Part shown: piece after piece, positions 61,301-64,000 of the stretch
Layout of the letters: the number at the start of each line of letters is the position of its first letter
Position numbering within the stretch: position 1 is the first letter of the stretch
Source of the DNA: Theristus sp. LFF4_11
Taxonomy: Eukaryota; Nematoda; Chromadorea; Monhysterida; Xyalidae
Direction of reading: 5' to 3'
Length of the DNA stretch: 64,000 nt
Assembly: GCA_030248135.1 (NCBI GenBank)
Contig: JASANC010000914.1
Coordinates: 28,374-92,373 of the forward strand
Position numbers and translations under genes: made by a program
The notes under the pieces: model-generated
The model's database searches: none
Seen by the model: the letters and a program-made list of their open reading frames with translations, nothing else
What the model was told of the DNA's origin: nothing

Positions 61301-62810
61301 GTCCGGACTAACGTGACGTCATTTTATTTAAAAACGCCCGTTTGTCAAAGTACAGACACTAAAATTTCAGTTTGGTGTGACTGATTCGACATTCACCATT
61401 TGTTTACGGGAAGAAATCGGCTAAACGGATAGTCTGGTTTGCTGTGAACGACAAGCGCATGTTTTGTGGCACATGACGTCATTTCAGTGGGACACGTTTA
61501 AAAAAATAGGCCATACTAAAACTGGTTGCAACACGATTTTTTCTTCTCTCTATGTATCACTGATAACAATTCACAAATAAACCAACAAAACATCCAAAAG
61601 ACAAAAGTGCGCTCCCAATGTTCGTATTTCCACAAATTCGTTGACTGTGTTTGCAATGCAAATTGTTCAATATTGGACGTACCACCTGAATCGATGGACT
61701 TGTTATCGGCACTAGCGTCGGAAAAATTCTGATTCGTTGTCGCGTTTGCGGCAGTTGACTTTTGACTGTGCGAGCTAGTTTTCGCGCTATTTTCTCCGCT
61801 GACAGTCTGCTCGCGTTGTTTTTGCTGTTGTGTTTCTTGCATGGTGGAAGCACTCGGCGGTCCCGTTAGTGAAATTCGGTCACCTGAAAAAAAATTTGCG
61901 TTGCAATTTTAAAAAACCAAAATTCTACCGTTTCTTTGTTTTTCAAAATGCGAATGATCCACATTCAATAATTGGTCTTGACTCGATTTCATTTCGCACT
62001 TAATGCTCAATCTCCTGAGAAATCAATACCGTCAAATTACGCGGAGTTCCGAGAAACAATCTATGGAAAAGTTATAGTAGAACATCGTACGCAATCGTAC
62101 CTATTGGGCGCTGAATTTGGCATTCTGTTGTACACGTACAATGAGCATGTATACCATACTACATTAACCTGACACAGGTGTCGTCGGCTGTCTGCGTGGA
62201 CTGGCAGCGGCTGAATCATGCTGCGATGAACCGGCGCCAGCATCTTCCTCTGCAGTAAAAAGTGCGTCAAAAGTTCATTAATTGTGACGGAGTTTTACGT
62301 TTCAAAATTTTTACATAATTTTTGCACATGATGGCGTTTTTCTGGATTTATTAAACATAGAACTATTTCAGGAACATTTGGATTTAAAAGCCATAAAGCT
62401 ATTGGAGCTACTGATAAATCGTTATATTTACAAAATATTTACTTTATTAAAAACAACAAAGCTATTGAATTGCACTTGGTAACATTTTTGTTTATCAACT
62501 TTCAGACCTGAATCATTGGAATATTTGCGCTGACCAACGCTGATGCGTTTCACGGTAATCGGATTTAGCACCGTCTGTGGACTAGGTCCACCATCTCCGT
62601 AGATATCTGACGTTTTATGGAGAAATGTGATTGAAAAATGCTCTTTTAATTTCTCCAGCTACAGCTGTATCGTAAATGTTTTTTCTCTATACCTTCCTCT
62701 GAACTGCCAGACGCAATCAAATCGTGCTTTGGAACGGCGCAGCAGAGGCTGGGGAGTTTGTCAGTTTCGATTCGTTTACCCAACGCGGCTGTACTGACTG
62801 GATCGGGCGG
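57173..62810 (-). CDS. rbf-1/RPH3A-like: Rabphilin-type tandem C2 protein, 3' part of gene
   Basis: Fourteen exons of a synaptic-vesicle Rab3/Rab27 effector that binds calcium and phospholipid through C2A and C2B: 62693-62810, 62508-62606, 62169-62249, about 61686-61883, 60692-60860, 60376-60484, 59915-60124, 59466-59545, 59248-59322, 58637-58870, 58145-58308, 57703-57784, 57540-57636 and 57173-57321 (stop). All junctions are in phase except exon 4 to 5, where the donor (61686 or 61683) does not match the acceptor at 60860; a micro-exon or an alternative acceptor is likely. The first seven exons form a Ser/Gln/Pro-rich linker. C2A and C2B follow, then a C-terminus with KGDRLRHWKKCL, typical of rabphilin/Doc2. 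The Rab-binding zinc finger (FYVE-like) was not found and should lie past 62810, probably outside the window. A synaptotagmin is less likely: there is no membrane segment, and the inter-domain EEYNRGKILLSL-type phrase and C-terminus are rabphilin-like. Confidence 0.88.
58637..59545 (-). other. Rabphilin C2A domain (three exons)
   Basis: Exons 59466-59545, 59248-59322 and 58637-58870 encode C2A. GQLDFTVKLNMQQQILEVII is the first strand pair, GLPSMDSNGFSDPFVKATL carries the first two calcium-binding Asp, QLRTKTIYKTLNPQWNE is the basic strand, and LDEDRFGSDFLGET holds the other Asp residues. All five positions expected for calcium binding look acidic. Confidence 0.88.
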
Positions 62811-64000
62811 CTGCGACGATAAAATTAGTAGTAGTTTGTTAAAATTAAAAATATACATCGTTAATTACATTTAAAGTCGCAGGGTAATGGGCATTACGGA
62901 GTCGTTATAATCTGAATGTGCAGTTTCAGCTCATAATGCTCTTTCAAGGTTACGACATCATGGTCCTGGAATGCTGACACGAGCTTTGAAGTGTTGTTGC
63001 TCCATTCAGATATCTCAGGAAAATTCAGATTCGGACAATTTTTTTAACATTTTTTTCTTAAAAGAACTTTTCTATTTCTTTTTTTGCAACTTGAAGAAAA
63101 GGAAAATAAACCATTCAAGTACGATATGACCGATTAAAAACATGACAGCTTCTTTCAGCGTGCAAGTAGCCCTCATAAGTTGTGATTTGCTGTTCAAATA
63201 CAGTTTCTCAGTTTAATTCAATTTTTCTGTGGTGATGCAACCACAAGAAACGGGACGGCGACGTTCTCTTTTTGGATCGATCTTGAACGACGTCGCCTTG
63301 AAATTTAAAAATCGTTTCTGCATTTTTCAACAATTTTTTTTGTATTAAAAAGTCAGTATTTCAAGCGAGTTTGGCTTTCACAGCACTTTAAAAGCGTCTC
63401 TAACGGTTTCTGCAGAAAAAAAATGAAACAAAACAAAAAAGACCTTTTTTAAGAGGTCCATCCAATCTAATAAACAAGGGTGGAATAAAAACGGAAGAAT
63501 CAAAATTTTAATTTTTTTGTTTCCCCGCCGTGTGACACTTTTTCCATTTTTAGGTGGGGTCTTATAAGTGGGAGGAACCTTAAGACTACGTTTACGATAG
63601 TTGATTCTTTGTGTTATTCTGTTGGGGCGTAATAGTTGGTGCCAAGAACCACAAACCCAGCAACAACTTTCATCACCATGACTAAGGCGCTTTGTAATAC
63701 ATTGTAGATACACCGACACAGCGTAAGTTTGTTATATTTGTTTTGATTACCACATTTCATAACTTTTAAAATCGTATATCAGTGACGCCGTGGAGGTGAT
63801 TTTCGTTGTGATTTTTGTGCAATGCTTTGACTTTTTTATACTGTTGCCCCAGACTCTGAACTTGAATAAAAACACAGACATCAAAGACGGAACTTCGACT
63901 GCAATAACCGTGCAAACGAGAGGCACCCGAAACTACACACGCACAACTCCCGTTTGTGACCCTGTTCATGTCTTTCGCCGCGATTCTGCAACTGGTCTCG
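62811..64000. other. Upstream intron of rabphilin with repeat fragments
   Basis: No rabphilin zinc-finger exon was recognised. About 63122-63200 is one end of the CAGTATGGCCGA family. About 63500-63585 matches the right part of the MITE at 16149-16410 (GCCGTGTGACACT, TCTTATAAGTGGGAGGAACC), truncated before the tip. Confidence 0.5.

Noticed and set aside
63378..63719. Minus-strand frame with CCWVCGSW
   Set aside because: It overlaps a MITE fragment, and the Cys spacing does not fit the rabphilin zinc finger.
63766..63969. Minus-strand frame that could be an upstream rabphilin exon
   Set aside because: No zinc-finger Cys pattern of the rabphilin Rab-binding domain and no convincing splice pair.

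Overview
This is a nuclear DNA window from an invertebrate animal. It is AT-rich, its genes have many spliced exons, and there is no bacterial gene layout, viral gene set or CRISPR array. Two recognisable genes, a spalt-like (SALL) zinc-finger factor and a rabphilin-type synaptic C2 protein, place it in Bilateria. Compact introns in the gene-rich right end and a secreted Cys-rich protein with no family I know would fit a nematode or a similar small invertebrate, but I cannot fix the phylum from sequence alone. All exon models below come from reading splice signals and codon phase by eye.

Layout. (1) 1-12 kb, minus strand: the 5' part of a SALL homologue. Exon 1 (polyQ, polyN, then the SRRKQSKPQ motif), exon 2 (a C2HC finger) and exon 3 (Ser-rich, ending in the Q-rich helix region) join in phase across an 8.6-kb first intron. 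The paired C2H2 fingers should lie left of base 1. (2) 12-47 kb: about 35 kb with no gene I can support, filled by short TA-flanked DNA transposons of Tc1/mariner type: foldback elements carrying transposase 3' ends, several non-autonomous families with CAGGGTG ends, two families with CCGTA ends, a tRNA-derived SINE-like segment and a 1.85-kb minisatellite with higher-order structure. (3) 47.0-49.4 kb, plus strand: a four-exon gene whose last exon resembles the C-terminal end of the LURP-one/scramblase (tubby-like) fold. (4) 49.9-51.0 kb: a second, nearly identical copy of the foldback mariner element. (5) 51.7-54.2 kb, minus strand: a complete five-exon gene for a secreted 291-residue Cys-rich protein I do not recognise. 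(6) 54.6-57.1 kb: more transposon families. (7) 57.2-62.8 kb, minus strand: 14 exons of a rabphilin gene covering the linker, C2A, C2B and the C-terminus; the N-terminal Rab-binding zinc finger lies outside the window or was not recognised.

The genes do not form one pathway. SALL would act in the nucleus in cell-fate control, rabphilin on synaptic vesicles with Rab3/Rab27 and calcium, and the other two are uncharacterised. The window is most informative about its repeats: an inverted-duplicated mariner element in two copies, a natural empty site proving TA-targeted insertion of a MITE, a G-run-rich mobile family in three copies, and a recurrent GCTGATTGG motif spread across the window.
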